From NCBI GenBank assembly GCA_000708525.1, contig JMRP01000020.1, forward strand, positions 1-49,886: 49,886 nt of DNA. Reading direction: 5' to 3'. Shown one piece after another: positions 1 through 8,379 of this stretch. The notes below the pieces were generated by a model. The model was not told the origin of the DNA. It worked only from the letters and a program-made list of their open reading frames with translations, and did not search any database. The stretch is from Cyanobium sp. CACIAM 14 (GTDB lineage Bacteria > Cyanobacteriota > Cyanobacteriia > PCC-6307 > Cyanobiaceae). Each line of letters opens with the position of its first letter. Position 1 is the stretch's first letter. Position numbers and translations under genes: made by a program.

Positions 1-1
1 T

Positions 2-70
2 GGATCCCGTGGCCACGCCTGCCTGCTGCCGGCGCTGCCTGCTGCCTACGGTGAGCGCGTCGCTCCCTGA
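2..70 (+). CDS. 3' end of an upstream gene (partial)
   Basis: An open frame enters from the left edge and stops at TGA 68-70, giving a 22-residue tail ending in AAYGERVAP. The next gene begins 11 bases later on the same strand. The fragment is too short to name; it is called only because the frame is open to the edge and its composition looks like coding sequence. Confidence 0.35.
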   Translation, partial: GSRGHACLLPALPAAYGERVAP

Positions 71-81
71 GGCGTTCCGCC

Positions 82-660
82 GTGCTCCCCGACGCCCCGC
101 GGATGCTGGATCTCGAACGTCGCTGCCGGAGGGAGGGCAGCGGCCTGCAACCCGACGATCTGATCGGCTCCTGGCGCCTCGAGCGCGTCTGGAGCAAGGG
201 CAGCCTCCGGCCCGCCGCGCTGAGCGCCTCGCTGTTGCGCGGGCTGGCTGCCCGGTTGCAGATGGAGGCGGATGCAAGCGGCCCCGGCCTCCGCCTGGTG
301 AACAGCGTTCGTCTCGGGGCACTGGGATTGCGGTTCGAGGGCACCGGGCGGCTCCAGGGGCGCCGTCCCCTTCTGGAGTTTCAGTTCGATCGCTGGCTGC
401 TGTCGCTGGCTGGACGGGTGCTGATCGAGCGTGCCCTGCCCGCTCCGGCTCCAAGGCAGCGACCCTTCTTCGCCCTGATCGCGGCCCGCCGGCCCGCCTC
501 CGGCACGGCGGGGGAGCCCGTCGGGTGGCTGGCGGCCAGGGGGCGCGGCGGCGGGCTCGCCCTCTGGTGCCTGGAGGCTGATCCAGAAGGCTGGTCCAGA
601 AGGCTGATCCAGACAGCTGAGGCGGGGGCCGAGAGGGACGCGGACAAGATTCGAGAGTGA
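82..660 (+). CDS. Conserved hypothetical protein, possibly fibrillin/PAP-like
   Basis: A 192-aa protein starting at GTG 82; ATG 103 is an equally good start. Near residue 26 it reads DLIGSWRLERVWSKG, followed by alternating hydrophobic stretches (LRLVNSVRLGALGLRFEG, then LLEFQFDRW) and an ending LAARGRGGGLALW. Such a small beta-rich pattern opening with GxWxL recalls the plastid lipid-associated (fibrillin) or lipocalin-like proteins of cyanobacteria, which bind lipids at thylakoids. I recognise the style, not a firm domain. No signal peptide. Its stop overlaps the GTG start of the next gene by 3 bases, so the two are probably co-translated. Confidence 0.7.
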   Translation: MLPDAPRMLDLERRCRREGSGLQPDDLIGSWRLERVWSKGSLRPAALSASLLRGLAARLQMEADASGPGLRLVNSVRLGALGLRFEGTGRLQGRRPLLEFQFDRWLLSLAGRVLIERALPAPAPRQRPFFALIAARRPASGTAGEPVGWLAARGRGGGLALWCLEADPEGWSRRLIQTAEAGAERDADKIRE

Positions 661-1343
661 AGCTACGCTTAATCCACGTTGAAAAATGGATGGATGTCAT
701 GGCCGCAGCCGTCAGTGCCTTTCAGGAGTGGTTGCTCCATCGCGTACCCGAAGGGAGCGCCGCCACGCTGCCGGAGAATCTCCGCCGGGCCTTCGAGGCG
801 GATGACCCCCGCCTGGCGCCGGTGTTCGTGGCCCATGACTGGCAGGCGCACCTCGATGCCGAGTTGTCCCGCCGCCTGAGGGAGGCCGCCGAAGCCGAGC
901 GACAGCGCCAGGAGCTCCTTTTCCGCCGCAGGCTCGGCCTCGATGCCGAAGCCGATGGCAATCTGGCCCTGGCGCTCGATCGGGCCGTGGAGGGCGCCTT
1001 GAAGGACTGCCATTGTGTCCTCGAGCTGATCGCGGAGCCGATGCCCGATGGTCAGCAGGCCGATGGGGAACGTTGGTTCCGGCTGGAGATCGGATCGGGC
1101 GAGGCCCACCGGCTTGTTTCGGCGAGCGGACGAGGCGCCGGGGAGCAGACGCTGGAGTGGATCCCCGTCGCCTCCCGCTGCCAGGCTGAGGCGATCAGCG
1201 AGGCCATCCAAGCGGTGCTCTCGGCCCGAGGCTTCCAACCCGGCGACGACCAGGGTCGGTTCCAGCTCGAAGGGCCGCAGCTGGGGGCCCTGGTGGCCAC
1301 CCTGAAACGCCAGGGCCGGCCGGAGCCGGCTCAGGCCCCCTGA
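657..1343 (+). CDS. Hypothetical protein with helical middle
   Basis: GTG 657 overlaps the stop of the preceding gene (GTGA), giving 228 aa; ATG 690 or 699 are alternatives. Residues about 60-110 form a charged helical stretch rich in Arg, Glu and Ala (RRLREAAEAERQRQEL), which may be a short coiled coil. The C-terminal half is mixed alpha/beta with no motif I recognise. No membrane segment or signal peptide. The coupling with the upstream gene suggests a shared job, but I cannot name it. It converges on the next gene with a strong inverted repeat between them. Confidence 0.7.
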   Translation: MKLRLIHVEKWMDVMAAAVSAFQEWLLHRVPEGSAATLPENLRRAFEADDPRLAPVFVAHDWQAHLDAELSRRLREAAEAERQRQELLFRRRLGLDAEADGNLALALDRAVEGALKDCHCVLELIAEPMPDGQQADGERWFRLEIGSGEAHRLVSASGRGAGEQTLEWIPVASRCQAEAISEAIQAVLSARGFQPGDDQGRFQLEGPQLGALVATLKRQGRPEPAQAP

Positions 1344-1355
1344 AGGCGCGATGTC

Positions 1356-1385
1356 GGGCCCTGAACACGCTGCAGTGCAGGGCCC
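1356..1385. terminator. Hairpin between convergent genes (terminator-like)
   Basis: GGGCCCTG at 1356-1363 and CAGGGCCC at 1378-1385 are perfect inverted repeats with a 14-base loop that can itself pair CAC with GTG. It lies between a plus-strand stop (1343) and a minus-strand stop (1404). Neither side has a T tract, so any terminator role is inferred from position and stem strength. Confidence 0.45.
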
Positions 1386-1403
1386 TGGTGCCGCCTGAGT
1401 CGA

Positions 1404-1889
1404 TCAGAGACAGCCCTGGACGGAGATGCGGTAGCTGAAGCCCAGGGCGCCCGGATCGCTGCTGGCCCCCACCTTGAAATTCATCTGGCTGGCCTGCTTG
1501 CCGGGGATGGCCGGGAAGGGGCCGAACATCCGACCGGTACCGATCGGCGGATTCATGCTCTGGTTGATCACCTGCAGACTGGATCCATCGGTGAACTTCA
1601 TGAATCCCTCCACGGGGTATTTCGCGCCGCTGTCCGAGGAATTCGCCGTGAAGAAGAACTTGTAGCTGTTGTAAGGCTTGTCGACGACGAAGTCGGTGTT
1701 CCAGTTGGTCTTGCCGATCAGCTTGCCCCTGCCCACCGATTTCGAGACCACAGGACTGGTTCCGCTCCCTCCGATGGGCGCCAGGAAGGTGCAGACGGGA
1801 GCCGCGAGGGACGGCGAGGCCGCCGTCGTCAGCAGGGCGAGGCTGGCCCCGGCGCCGGAGCAGAGCGCCAGGATGGAGCGAAGCGTCAT
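1404..1889 (-). CDS. Exported hypothetical protein with two cysteines
   Basis: Starting at the ATG at 1889 gives 161 aa. It begins with a typical Sec signal peptide (MTLRSILALC, hydrophobic core, then SPSLA before AP), so the mature protein is outside the cytoplasm. The mature part is about 130 residues, rich in Gly, Ser, Asn and Phe, with one Cys at the start (VCTF) and one at the very end (QGCL). These could form a disulfide joining the ends of a small beta fold. The frame is open upstream, but the signal peptide fixes this start. I do not recognise the family. Confidence 0.7.
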   Translation of the reverse strand: MTLRSILALCSGAGASLALLTTAASPSLAAPVCTFLAPIGGSGTSPVVSKSVGRGKLIGKTNWNTDFVVDKPYNSYKFFFTANSSDSGAKYPVEGFMKFTDGSSLQVINQSMNPPIGTGRMFGPFPAIPGKQASQMNFKVGASSDPGALGFSYRISVQGCL

Positions 1890-1989
1890 GCGGGGTTCGA
1901 TCGATGAACGGCCTCCACGACAGTAGGCGCAGCGCATGGGAGTGCCCGGTGGATCACAGGCGGGCACGACCTTTGGTGGCGACGCAGGC

Positions 1990-2595
1990 TCAGGGCGCGT
2001 TCCCTGCGTCGGGCTGATTGACCCGTCCCAGGTTGGAGCCCAGATCCGACTCCAGAAACGCGTGCACCACGTTGCTCATGCCGCTGAGCCCCTGGAGGGC
2101 AGACTGCAGGGCCGGCAGGCTGATGGCCAGTTCGTCGTTCGGGTAGGCCCGCAGAAAGCCGACCCCCGCCAGGCTGCCACCGCCGGCCTGGATCCCCTGG
2201 ATCGTGGCGGAGCGCAGGGCCACCACCCCGACCCGGGGTGCTCTGAGGGGGTAGAGGATCGTGGACAGGCGATCCAGGGCGGCTTCGCCGAACCGGGTGC
2301 TCAACAGTCGTGTCGTCAGCACCAGGGGCAGCGGCACCGTCTGGTGGAGGAGCCTGCCGATGGCCGCCGGATTCTGGCCACTGATGCGCAAGGCATCGCC
2401 GAGCAGGCCGACGGCCACCCCGGTGTCGGCCAGCCGTTGCAGGTCGGCGACCGGGATCGAGCGACGGAAGGCCCCGCTGACGAAGACCACCTGCTCCGCC
2501 GCTCCGGCAGGGGCAGCCGCCAGGGCCAGAATGCCGGCAAGCGCCAGTCCCGGCCAGCCCCCCGCAGGAGGACCTTTGAAGGTGGGGCGGGGCAT
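1990..2595 (-). CDS. Exported DUF1400 (alpha/beta hydrolase-associated) protein
   Basis: A 201-aa protein from the ATG at 2595, with a signal peptide (GLALAGILALAAAPAGA, then AEQ). The mature region carries the DUF1400 pattern: an FRRSIPVADLQRLADTG block, then helical repeats, VGVVALRSATI, and a C-terminal DELAISLPALQS. DUF1400 often precedes an alpha/beta hydrolase domain in cyanobacterial proteins; here it stands alone with no GxSxG site, so enzyme activity is unlikely. The frame continues upstream to 2703, but that extension would bury the signal peptide. It lies downstream of nrtD with about 190 bases between. Confidence 0.75.
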   Translation of the reverse strand: MPRPTFKGPPAGGWPGLALAGILALAAAPAGAAEQVVFVSGAFRRSIPVADLQRLADTGVAVGLLGDALRISGQNPAAIGRLLHQTVPLPLVLTTRLLSTRFGEAALDRLSTILYPLRAPRVGVVALRSATIQGIQAGGGSLAGVGFLRAYPNDELAISLPALQSALQGLSGMSNVVHAFLESDLGSNLGRVNQPDAGNAP

Positions 2596-2786
2596 CGGCA
2601 ACGGGGGGCCGCTGACGGGCCGGGAGCCCGGCCGCAGGGCGTGAAGGGTCAGGCTGCCGGATTCTGGAGCGGGCCGGAGAGCTCGCTCGCGCCGGGGTGC
2701 CATCTCCCCAGCCGTCCGGTGCCGGCAGCCGTTGCAGCTGACGGCGGTGCGACCGACGGTGGTGCGGTGATGCCGTCGCGCTGACC

Positions 2787-3593
2787 CTATTCCACGTCGT
2801 CGTGAGCGAAGCGGTTGTAGAGGAAGTCGAGCGCTGTGTTGCGCAGCTCGTAGTACTTCGGATCCTCCATGATGTCCTCGCGGTTGCGGGGGCGCGGGAA
2901 ATCGATGGTCATCACTTCCCCGATCGAGGCTGAGGGGCCGTTGGTCATCATCACCAGACGATCCGCCAGGAAGAGCGCTTCATCGATGTCGTGGGTGATC
3001 ATCAAAACAGTGCACTTCTGGGTGTTCCAGATCTGCAGCAGTTCCACCTGAAGCTCTTCCTTCGTGATCGCATCCAGAGCGCCGAAAGGCTCATCGAGGA
3101 TCAGTACCTCCGGGCGGATGGCCAGGGCACGAGCGATCGCCACCCGCTGCTTCATCCCCCCCGAGAGCTGGGTGATGAGCTTTTCACTCGCTTTCTCAAG
3201 GCCCACCAGGCGCAGGTGCTCCATGGCGATCTCCCGCTTCTCCCGTTCCGGGAGCTTCGGCTTCACCGAATCGATGGCCAGATGGACGTTCTCGTACGCC
3301 GTCATCCAGGGCAGCAGAGCGTAGCCCTGAAACACCACCATCCGGTCAGGGCCAGGCTTCACGACCGGGGCTCCGTTGAGGAGCACCTGACCGGAACTGG
3401 GCGTGGAGAAGCCGGAAACCATGTTGAGCAGGGTGGACTTGCCGCAACCGGAATGGCCGATCACGCAGACGAATTCTCCCTGCATGACCTCGAGATTGAT
3501 TTTCTCGAGAACGCAATAGGGGCCTGTGGGCGTGGGATAGATCTTGCCCAGATCTTCAAAGCGAAGCAGGGGCTGGGTGGTGGTGGTGGTCAT
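2787..3593 (-). CDS. nrtD: Nitrate ABC transporter ATP-binding protein NrtD
   Basis: A 268-aa ABC ATPase, the second NBD of the nitrate/nitrite importer, acting at the cytoplasmic face with NrtC and NrtB. Walker A is GHSGCGKST (about residues 46-54), the signature [15 protein letters not shown], Walker [12 protein letters not shown], and the switch His lies in ITHDIDEA. It closely parallels the N-terminal half of NrtC, including the [10 protein letters not shown] segment typical of the NrtCD/SsuB/TauB group. It starts 23 bases after the nrtC stop and is the last transporter gene. Assignment to nitrate rather than bicarbonate (CmpD) rests on NrtA. Confidence 0.95.
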   Translation of the reverse strand: MTTTTTQPLLRFEDLGKIYPTPTGPYCVLEKINLEVMQGEFVCVIGHSGCGKSTLLNMVSGFSTPSSGQVLLNGAPVVKPGPDRMVVFQGYALLPWMTAYENVHLAIDSVKPKLPEREKREIAMEHLRLVGLEKASEKLITQLSGGMKQRVAIARALAIRPEVLILDEPFGALDAITKEELQVELLQIWNTQKCTVLMITHDIDEALFLADRLVMMTNGPSASIGEVMTIDFPRPRNREDIMEDPKYYELRNTALDFLYNRFAHDDVE

Positions 3594-3616
3594 GGATCGA
3601 TCGGCGGGGGGGAAAT

Positions 3617-5614
3617 TCAGACGCTCAGGGGGCGCGGCAGGCCCAGGGGGATTTCGGCGACGCTGAAATCGCGGTGCACCTTCACATCGTTGAGGTAGCC
3701 GATCGGGTCGTCCGGGTTGAAGGCACGCCCATCGAACAACTCGATGCCCTGGCGCTGGTAGCTCACGTCCTCCAGTCCCAGTTCCCTGGCGGCGGTGCTG
3801 AACACGCTGACGCTGCAGACCCGCTCGAGGATCTCCACATAGTTCCTTGGGAAGGGGATCTCGGCCCAGCGGGCCATCTGGGTGAGGATCCAGAGGTGTT
3901 CGGTGCGGCTGGGACGGTTGAGCCCCGCGCCGAAGAAGAGGTGGTGCGGTTCGCCATGGGGCGCGAACGGGCCCGTCTCACCGGGCTGGCCGCTGAAGCG
4001 GATCAGGTCGGCCTTGATCCCCAGGTAGCGACGGTCGCTCAGCAGCTCGCTCATCTCCGACCAGTGGGCGGGATCGGCGCAGTAGCGGCAGGCTTCCAGC
4101 AGCGCCTTTGTGAGGGCGATGTGGGTGTTGGGGTAGGCCAGGGCCCAGTCTTCCCGTGCCCCCAGCACCTTGCCGGGATGGCCCGGCCAGATCTCCAGAT
4201 CGCCCACGATCGGCACGCCGTGGCCCGTGGTGGCGGCGCGGTAGTTCCAGGGTTCACCGATGCAATAGCCGTCGATGGAGCCGTCCTTGAGGTCGGCGAG
4301 CATCTGGGCCGGCGGCAGCGTCTGCAGGTGCACGTCCTTGTCGGGATCGATGCCGTTGGCCGCCAGCCAGTAACGCAGCAGCAGATTGTGCATCGAGGCC
4401 GGATGGACGATGCCGATCCGGTGCGGCTCCCGTTCGTGACTGCCGAGCCAGGAGCGGTAGGCCTCCACCGTGGTGACACCCTGGTCCGCCAGCCGCTTGG
4501 CCAGGGTCACCTCGTTGCCGTTGCGGCTGAGGGTGAGGGCGGTCACGATCGGCAGGGGATCCCCGCCATGTCCGCCGGCCGTCATCCAGGTGGGCATCCC
4601 CGAGGGCATCATCGCCGCATCGAGCGTCTGGTCCAGCAGACCGTCGACCACCCCCCGCCAGCTGGTCTCCCGGACCAGATGCACCTCATCGAGGCCGTGC
4701 TTGCTGAAGAACCCCTTGGCCTCCGCCACCGCCAGCGGCGCACAGGCGGCCAGGGGGAGGATGCCCAGATCCAGGTTCACCTTCTCCAGGCCATGGCGCG
4801 CCAGGACCTTGTGGGTCTTGGCCTGCCACTGCTTGACCCGTTTCTGACGGTTGAGGAAGTAGATGATCTCCGAGCGCAGGCTGTAGTAGCTCGGGTGGTG
4901 CACCACGGTGAGGCGCTGGCGGGGCCGGGGGATGTCCACCTCGAGGATGCCGCCGATCTTCGAGCCCGGTCCGTTGGTGAGCATCACGATGCGGTCGGAG
5001 AGCAGCACCGCCTCGTCCACGTCGTGCGTCACCATCACCGCGGTGAGCTCATGCTCATTGCAGATCTGCATCAGCTTTTCCTGCAGATTGCCCCGGGTCA
5101 GGGCATCGAGGGCCCCGAAGGGTTCATCCAGCAGGAGCAGCTTGGGTTTGATCGAGAGGGCACGGGCGATGGACACCCGCTGCCGCATCCCTCCGGACAG
5201 CTGTGCCGGCAGTTTGGCCCCGGCCTGGCCGAGTCCGACCATCTCGAGATGCTCGTCGATGATCGCGTCCCGCTCGGCCCTGCCCAGATCGGGCATCACT
5301 TCATCCACCGCCAGGGCGACGTTCTGGCGGACCGTGAGCCAGGGCAGCAGGGAATAGTTCTGGAACACGACCATCCTGTCCGGCCCTGGCCGCTTGATGC
5401 TCTCACCGTCGAGCAGCACAACCCCATCGGTGGGCAGATCGAGCCCGGCGATCATGTTGAGCAGCGTGGACTTGCCACAGCCGGAGTGGCCGATCAGGGA
5501 GATGAATTCCCCCTGGCGGATTTCCAGGTCGATTCCCTTCAGGGCCAGATAGTTGCCCCCGCCGGCAAGGGGAAAATCCTTCTCGATGTTCTGGACATCA
5601 ACCAGTGTCGTCAT
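3617..5614 (-). CDS. nrtC: Nitrate ABC transporter NrtC: ATPase fused to NrtA-like domain
   Basis: A 665-aa protein. Residues 1 to about 255 are an ABC ATPase (Walker [10 protein letters not shown], signature LSGGMRQRVSIARAL, Walker [12 protein letters not shown]). Residues about 275-660 are an NrtA-like solute-binding domain on the cytoplasmic side (LGILPLAACAPLAVAEAKGFF, later IDGYCIGEPWNYRA). In the family, this fused domain mediates ammonium-triggered shut-off of nitrate uptake. Full length and all ATPase motifs are intact. It lies 6 bases downstream of a 52-codon membrane mini-gene and 23 bases upstream of nrtD. The only close alternative, CmpC, is disfavoured by the NrtA binding-pocket sequence. 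Confidence 0.95.
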   Translation of the reverse strand: MTTLVDVQNIEKDFPLAGGGNYLALKGIDLEIRQGEFISLIGHSGCGKSTLLNMIAGLDLPTDGVVLLDGESIKRPGPDRMVVFQNYSLLPWLTVRQNVALAVDEVMPDLGRAERDAIIDEHLEMVGLGQAGAKLPAQLSGGMRQRVSIARALSIKPKLLLLDEPFGALDALTRGNLQEKLMQICNEHELTAVMVTHDVDEAVLLSDRIVMLTNGPGSKIGGILEVDIPRPRQRLTVVHHPSYYSLRSEIIYFLNRQKRVKQWQAKTHKVLARHGLEKVNLDLGILPLAACAPLAVAEAKGFFSKHGLDEVHLVRETSWRGVVDGLLDQTLDAAMMPSGMPTWMTAGGHGGDPLPIVTALTLSRNGNEVTLAKRLADQGVTTVEAYRSWLGSHEREPHRIGIVHPASMHNLLLRYWLAANGIDPDKDVHLQTLPPAQMLADLKDGSIDGYCIGEPWNYRAATTGHGVPIVGDLEIWPGHPGKVLGAREDWALAYPNTHIALTKALLEACRYCADPAHWSEMSELLSDRRYLGIKADLIRFSGQPGETGPFAPHGEPHHLFFGAGLNRPSRTEHLWILTQMARWAEIPFPRNYVEILERVCSVSVFSTAARELGLEDVSYQRQGIELFDGRAFNPDDPIGYLNDVKVHRDFSVAEIPLGLPRPLSV

Positions 5615-5620
5615 GGCGGA

Positions 5621-5779
5621 TCAGTGTCGGGATAGGTAGAGGTAGCTGAAGGCCAGCACCATCATGGTCATCACCAGGAAGCGACCCATCAGGAATCGGA
5701 TCACGTTGCTTCGGTCGCTCATCCAGGCCTCCAATGGGGCCTGCAGCGTACCGATGGTCCTTCTTACGGTGTGAAACAT
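5621..5779 (-). CDS. 52-aa membrane mini-protein inside the nrt operon
   Basis: A short frame from ATG 5779 to TGA 5621 fills the gap between nrtB and nrtC. It starts 16 bases after the nrtB stop and ends 6 bases before the nrtC ATG. A GGAAG Shine-Dalgarno lies about 8 bases before the ATG. The protein opens MFHTVRRTIG, has an amphipathic middle with Trp and Arg, and ends in a Met-rich hydrophobic stretch (LVMTMMVLAFSYLYL) capped by SRH. This is one predicted membrane helix with a basic N-terminal side. I recognise no family. Position, ribosome site and tight packing argue for a real gene, perhaps a small partner of NrtB or the NrtC regulatory domain; that role is inference. Confidence 0.65.
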   Translation of the reverse strand: MFHTVRRTIGTLQAPLEAWMSDRSNVIRFLMGRFLVMTMMVLAFSYLYLSRH

Positions 5780-5794
5780 GATGGCACTTCCGGA

Positions 5795-6628
5795 TCACTG
5801 TCCAGAGGACATGCGCTTCTGGATCCAGAGCATGAGTCGGTCGAGAATCAGACCGATGGCACCGATCCAGATCACGCCGAGCACGATCTCGCCCACATAG
5901 TTCTGCTGGTAGGCATCCCAGATGAAGAAGCCGATGCCAACCGTACCGGGCATCACGATCTCAGCGGCAATGATCGCCAGCCAGGCCAGACCGATGGAAA
6001 TGCGAAGACCCGTGAAGATATAGGGAAGGGCAGAAGGGATCAACACCTTGGTGAAGAAGCGCCGGCTCGACATCTGAAGCACCAGCGCCACGTTGCGGTA
6101 GTCCTGGGGGATCTGGCGCACGCCTTCGGCGGTGTTGATCAGGATCGGCCACACCGCCGTGATGAAGATCACGAAGATCGCGGCCGGCTGGTTCTGCTGG
6201 AAGACGACCAGCGCGATCGGCACCCAGGCCAGGGGCGCCACCATGCGCAGAAACTGGAAGAGAGGGTCGAATGCTCTGTTGATGCTCTGCTTGAGCCCCA
6301 CCGTGATGCCAACGCTGATGCCGATGGCGGCGGCGAGCAGATAGCCCTGGGCCACCCGGCCGAGGCTGGCGAGTGTCTGCCAGAAAAGGCCTTTGTCGAG
6401 GCCGCCGTTGTCGAAGAAGGGATCGAGGATCAGGCTGCGGGTGCGCTCTTCGGTGAACAGGCTGATGGGCCCCGGCAGCTTCAGGATGCCAAGGTTGAAG
6501 AGGACTTGCCAGAGCACGAGGAAGCCGCCGATGCCCAGGACGGGAGGCAGCCAGTTGCCGCGCTGACGAAGCAGCCAGCCCAGTGGACTGGAGGATTTCC
6601 CGGGGCGGCGCTGGGGCGTTGGAACCAT
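5795..6628 (-). CDS. nrtB: Nitrate ABC transporter permease NrtB
   Basis: A 277-aa inner-membrane permease of the BPD_transp_1 family forming the nitrate/nitrite channel. Several membrane helices are visible, beginning WLPPVLGIGGFLVLWQVLF, and an EAA-type loop for ATPase contact occurs around AEGVRQIPQDYRNVALVL. The start at ATG 6628 is chosen because AGGAGA lies about 9 bases upstream. The frame is open for 90 more codons, but that stretch is not permease-like. It is separated from nrtA by about 360 bases containing a perfect hairpin, and is followed by the membrane mini-gene. Confidence 0.95.
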   Translation of the reverse strand: MVPTPQRRPGKSSSPLGWLLRQRGNWLPPVLGIGGFLVLWQVLFNLGILKLPGPISLFTEERTRSLILDPFFDNGGLDKGLFWQTLASLGRVAQGYLLAAAIGISVGITVGLKQSINRAFDPLFQFLRMVAPLAWVPIALVVFQQNQPAAIFVIFITAVWPILINTAEGVRQIPQDYRNVALVLQMSSRRFFTKVLIPSALPYIFTGLRISIGLAWLAIIAAEIVMPGTVGIGFFIWDAYQQNYVGEIVLGVIWIGAIGLILDRLMLWIQKRMSSGQ

Positions 6629-6890
6629 TGAAGAGGTCTCCTGGAAAACGTTGGAACGGAGCAGTCGGGGACGGAGCTGTTGGAAGCGCCGGATGAACGG
6701 GCGCTGCCCCTGGGGGGGCACCGGACAACCTTGAAGGCCCCGGATGGGTGGGGCCAGGTATGTCCGGCGGAACCCCGAGGCCGCCACAACTCCCGTGAGG
6801 TGATGGATTGGCGGTCCCTGAAAAGGCGCATCAAGCCGGACGGCCGAAGCGCAGTCGAGAGACCATAAGGGCCAGATCCTCAGGGTGGTG
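6629..6890 (-). other. Long leader between the nrtA-nrtB hairpin and nrtB
   Basis: About 260 bases between the hairpin at 6891-6919 and the nrtB start. An open frame runs through part of it in phase with nrtB, but it encodes a Pro/Arg-rich sequence unlike permeases, so I treat it as untranslated. No clear promoter, NtcA box or T tract was seen. It may hold an internal promoter or act as an mRNA spacer. Confidence 0.3.
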
Positions 6891-6919
6891 TGCTGCATCC
6901 TCCCAGGGAGGATGCAGCA
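6891..6919 (-). terminator. Perfect 14-bp hairpin between nrtA and nrtB
   Basis: TGCTGCATCCTCCC (6891-6904) is exactly inverted at 6906-6919, with a single A at the centre. It begins 69 bases after the nrtA stop. On the minus strand it is not followed by a T tract, so it is more likely a 3'-end stabiliser or partial terminator that sets more NrtA than NrtBCD. This is the usual need of binding-protein transporters. The structure is seen; the role is inferred. Confidence 0.6.
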
Positions 6920-6988
6920 TCGCTGATCGCCGGGATCAGCGGACCCGATGGCTCAGCCGATCAGGCCATGGGGCCGGGCGCTGGTGGT

Positions 6989-8326
6989 TCAGCGCTTGAT
7001 CTTGAGGCTGTTGAGGTAGGCCTCAGGCTTGGCGGGGTCGTAGACCACGCCATCGAAGAATTTCTCCACCCCACGGCTCGAGCCCTTGGGGATGTCCTTG
7101 GCGGGGACGCCCAGTTCCTTGGCGGCCTGCTTCCAGAGATCCTCCCGGGTCACCTGGTCGTTGAGCGCCTTGGCGGCGGCCACGTTGGGGAGCTGGCCGG
7201 GGTAGAACTTCCAGCGGATCGACTCCAGCAGGAACCAGAGGGTGAGGCTCTTGTAGGGATAGGAGATCACGCCACGGGAGCTGTTCCAGTAGAGGGGAGC
7301 CATCGCGGGATTGGTCTCCTTCTGGGCGGTGGTGCCCACCTTGTACCCACCCCTGAGGGCGAGCTCCAGCACCGGCGCAGGAACGTTGAACCACTTCCGG
7401 CTGCTCAGGATCTTGGCGGCCTCCTCCTTGTTGCCGGCCTTGTCGAGCCACTGCTGGGCTTCCATCACCCCCTTGAGCAGGGCGATGGTGGCCTTGGGGT
7501 TCTTCTTCACCCAGTCGGCGCGCACCGCCAGGAACTCCTCAGGATGCACGCGCCAGATGTTGGCCGTGGTGGCCACCATGTAGCCGAACTTCTCCTCCAC
7601 GGCACGGGTGGGCCAGGGATCACCCGTGCTGAACAGTTCCATGGTGCCGTTGCGCAGGCCCGCCACCGTCTCGGCGGCCGGCACCGTCAGCAGTTCGACG
7701 TTGTTGTCGGGGTCCACACCGCCGGCAGCCAGCCAGTAGCGGATCCACATGTCCTGGTTGGCCTTGGGGAAGGTGTAGGCGGCCCGGAACTTCCGCCCCT
7801 TTTCCTTCTCGAACTTCTTGAAGAAGGCACCGTCACCCTTGGTGTTCAGGCCCAGGTCGGCCTTCTTCACATTGTTGGAGGCGACGATGCCGTTGCCCTG
7901 GCTGGAGAGCATGGCCAGGATGTACATCGGCACCTTCTTGCCGTTGGAGATGGCGCCGTTGCTGATCATCTGGGGCATGGGCAGCTGCCACTGGCCACCG
8001 TCGATGCCGCCACCGGCGCTACCGAGCACCACGTTGTCACGGGCGGAGGGCCAGCTCGCCTGCTTGGTGATGTTCACATCGGTGAGGCCATGCTTGGCGA
8101 AGAAGCCCTTCTCCTGGGCGATCACCAGCGGGGCGGCTTCCAGGATGGGGATGTAGCCCAGATTGATGGTCTTGGTCTCCAGGGCGCCGCCTTTCGCGGG
8201 AGCGGCTTTCTTGGGGGCACTCTGGGCCAGCACGCTGGTGAGGGTGCTGGGAATGGCCGCGGTGATCAGGGCGGCGCCGAACAGGCCACCACCCAGCAGG
8301 GAAATGAAGCGACGACGATTGGGCAT
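6989..8326 (-). CDS. nrtA: Nitrate/nitrite-binding protein NrtA
   Basis: A 445-aa solute-binding protein that captures nitrate/nitrite outside the inner membrane and delivers it to NrtB. It begins with a twin-arginine-like signal (NRRRFISLLGGGLFGAALI), suggesting Tat export. The mature part opens INLGYIPILEAAPLVIAQEKGFF. GIDGGQWQLPMP marks NrtA; the bicarbonate protein CmpA has a different sequence here without the Trp. QGNGIVASN also fits NrtA. The start at ATG 8326 places the signal correctly; no clear Shine-Dalgarno. Upstream are a leader hairpin, a promoter-like palindrome and a consensus NtcA box. narB and nirA are not neighbours here. Confidence 0.95.
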   Translation of the reverse strand: MPNRRRFISLLGGGLFGAALITAAIPSTLTSVLAQSAPKKAAPAKGGALETKTINLGYIPILEAAPLVIAQEKGFFAKHGLTDVNITKQASWPSARDNVVLGSAGGGIDGGQWQLPMPQMISNGAISNGKKVPMYILAMLSSQGNGIVASNNVKKADLGLNTKGDGAFFKKFEKEKGRKFRAAYTFPKANQDMWIRYWLAAGGVDPDNNVELLTVPAAETVAGLRNGTMELFSTGDPWPTRAVEEKFGYMVATTANIWRVHPEEFLAVRADWVKKNPKATIALLKGVMEAQQWLDKAGNKEEAAKILSSRKWFNVPAPVLELALRGGYKVGTTAQKETNPAMAPLYWNSSRGVISYPYKSLTLWFLLESIRWKFYPGQLPNVAAAKALNDQVTREDLWKQAAKELGVPAKDIPKGSSRGVEKFFDGVVYDPAKPEAYLNSLKIKR

Positions 8327-8379
8327 TGTGTTCAAGAGTCGGCAGAGGGATGTTGAACTGGCTGACTGGCAGAAAATAA

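Noticed and set aside
3674-5635. Very long plus-strand open frame (653 codons) opposite nrtC
   Set aside because: It is the antisense shadow of a highly conserved gene, His/Gly/Gln-rich with no domain; high GC makes such frames common.
5598-5798. 66-codon minus-strand frame overlapping nrtB, the mini-gene and nrtC
   Set aside because: A different frame in the same gap encodes a better-packed membrane peptide with a ribosome site; this one is polar and overlaps both neighbours.
2787-8326. Bicarbonate transporter (cmpABCD) as an alternative to nrtABCD
   Set aside because: GIDGGQWQ and QGNGIVASN in the binding protein match NrtA rather than CmpA, and an NtcA consensus box lies upstream.
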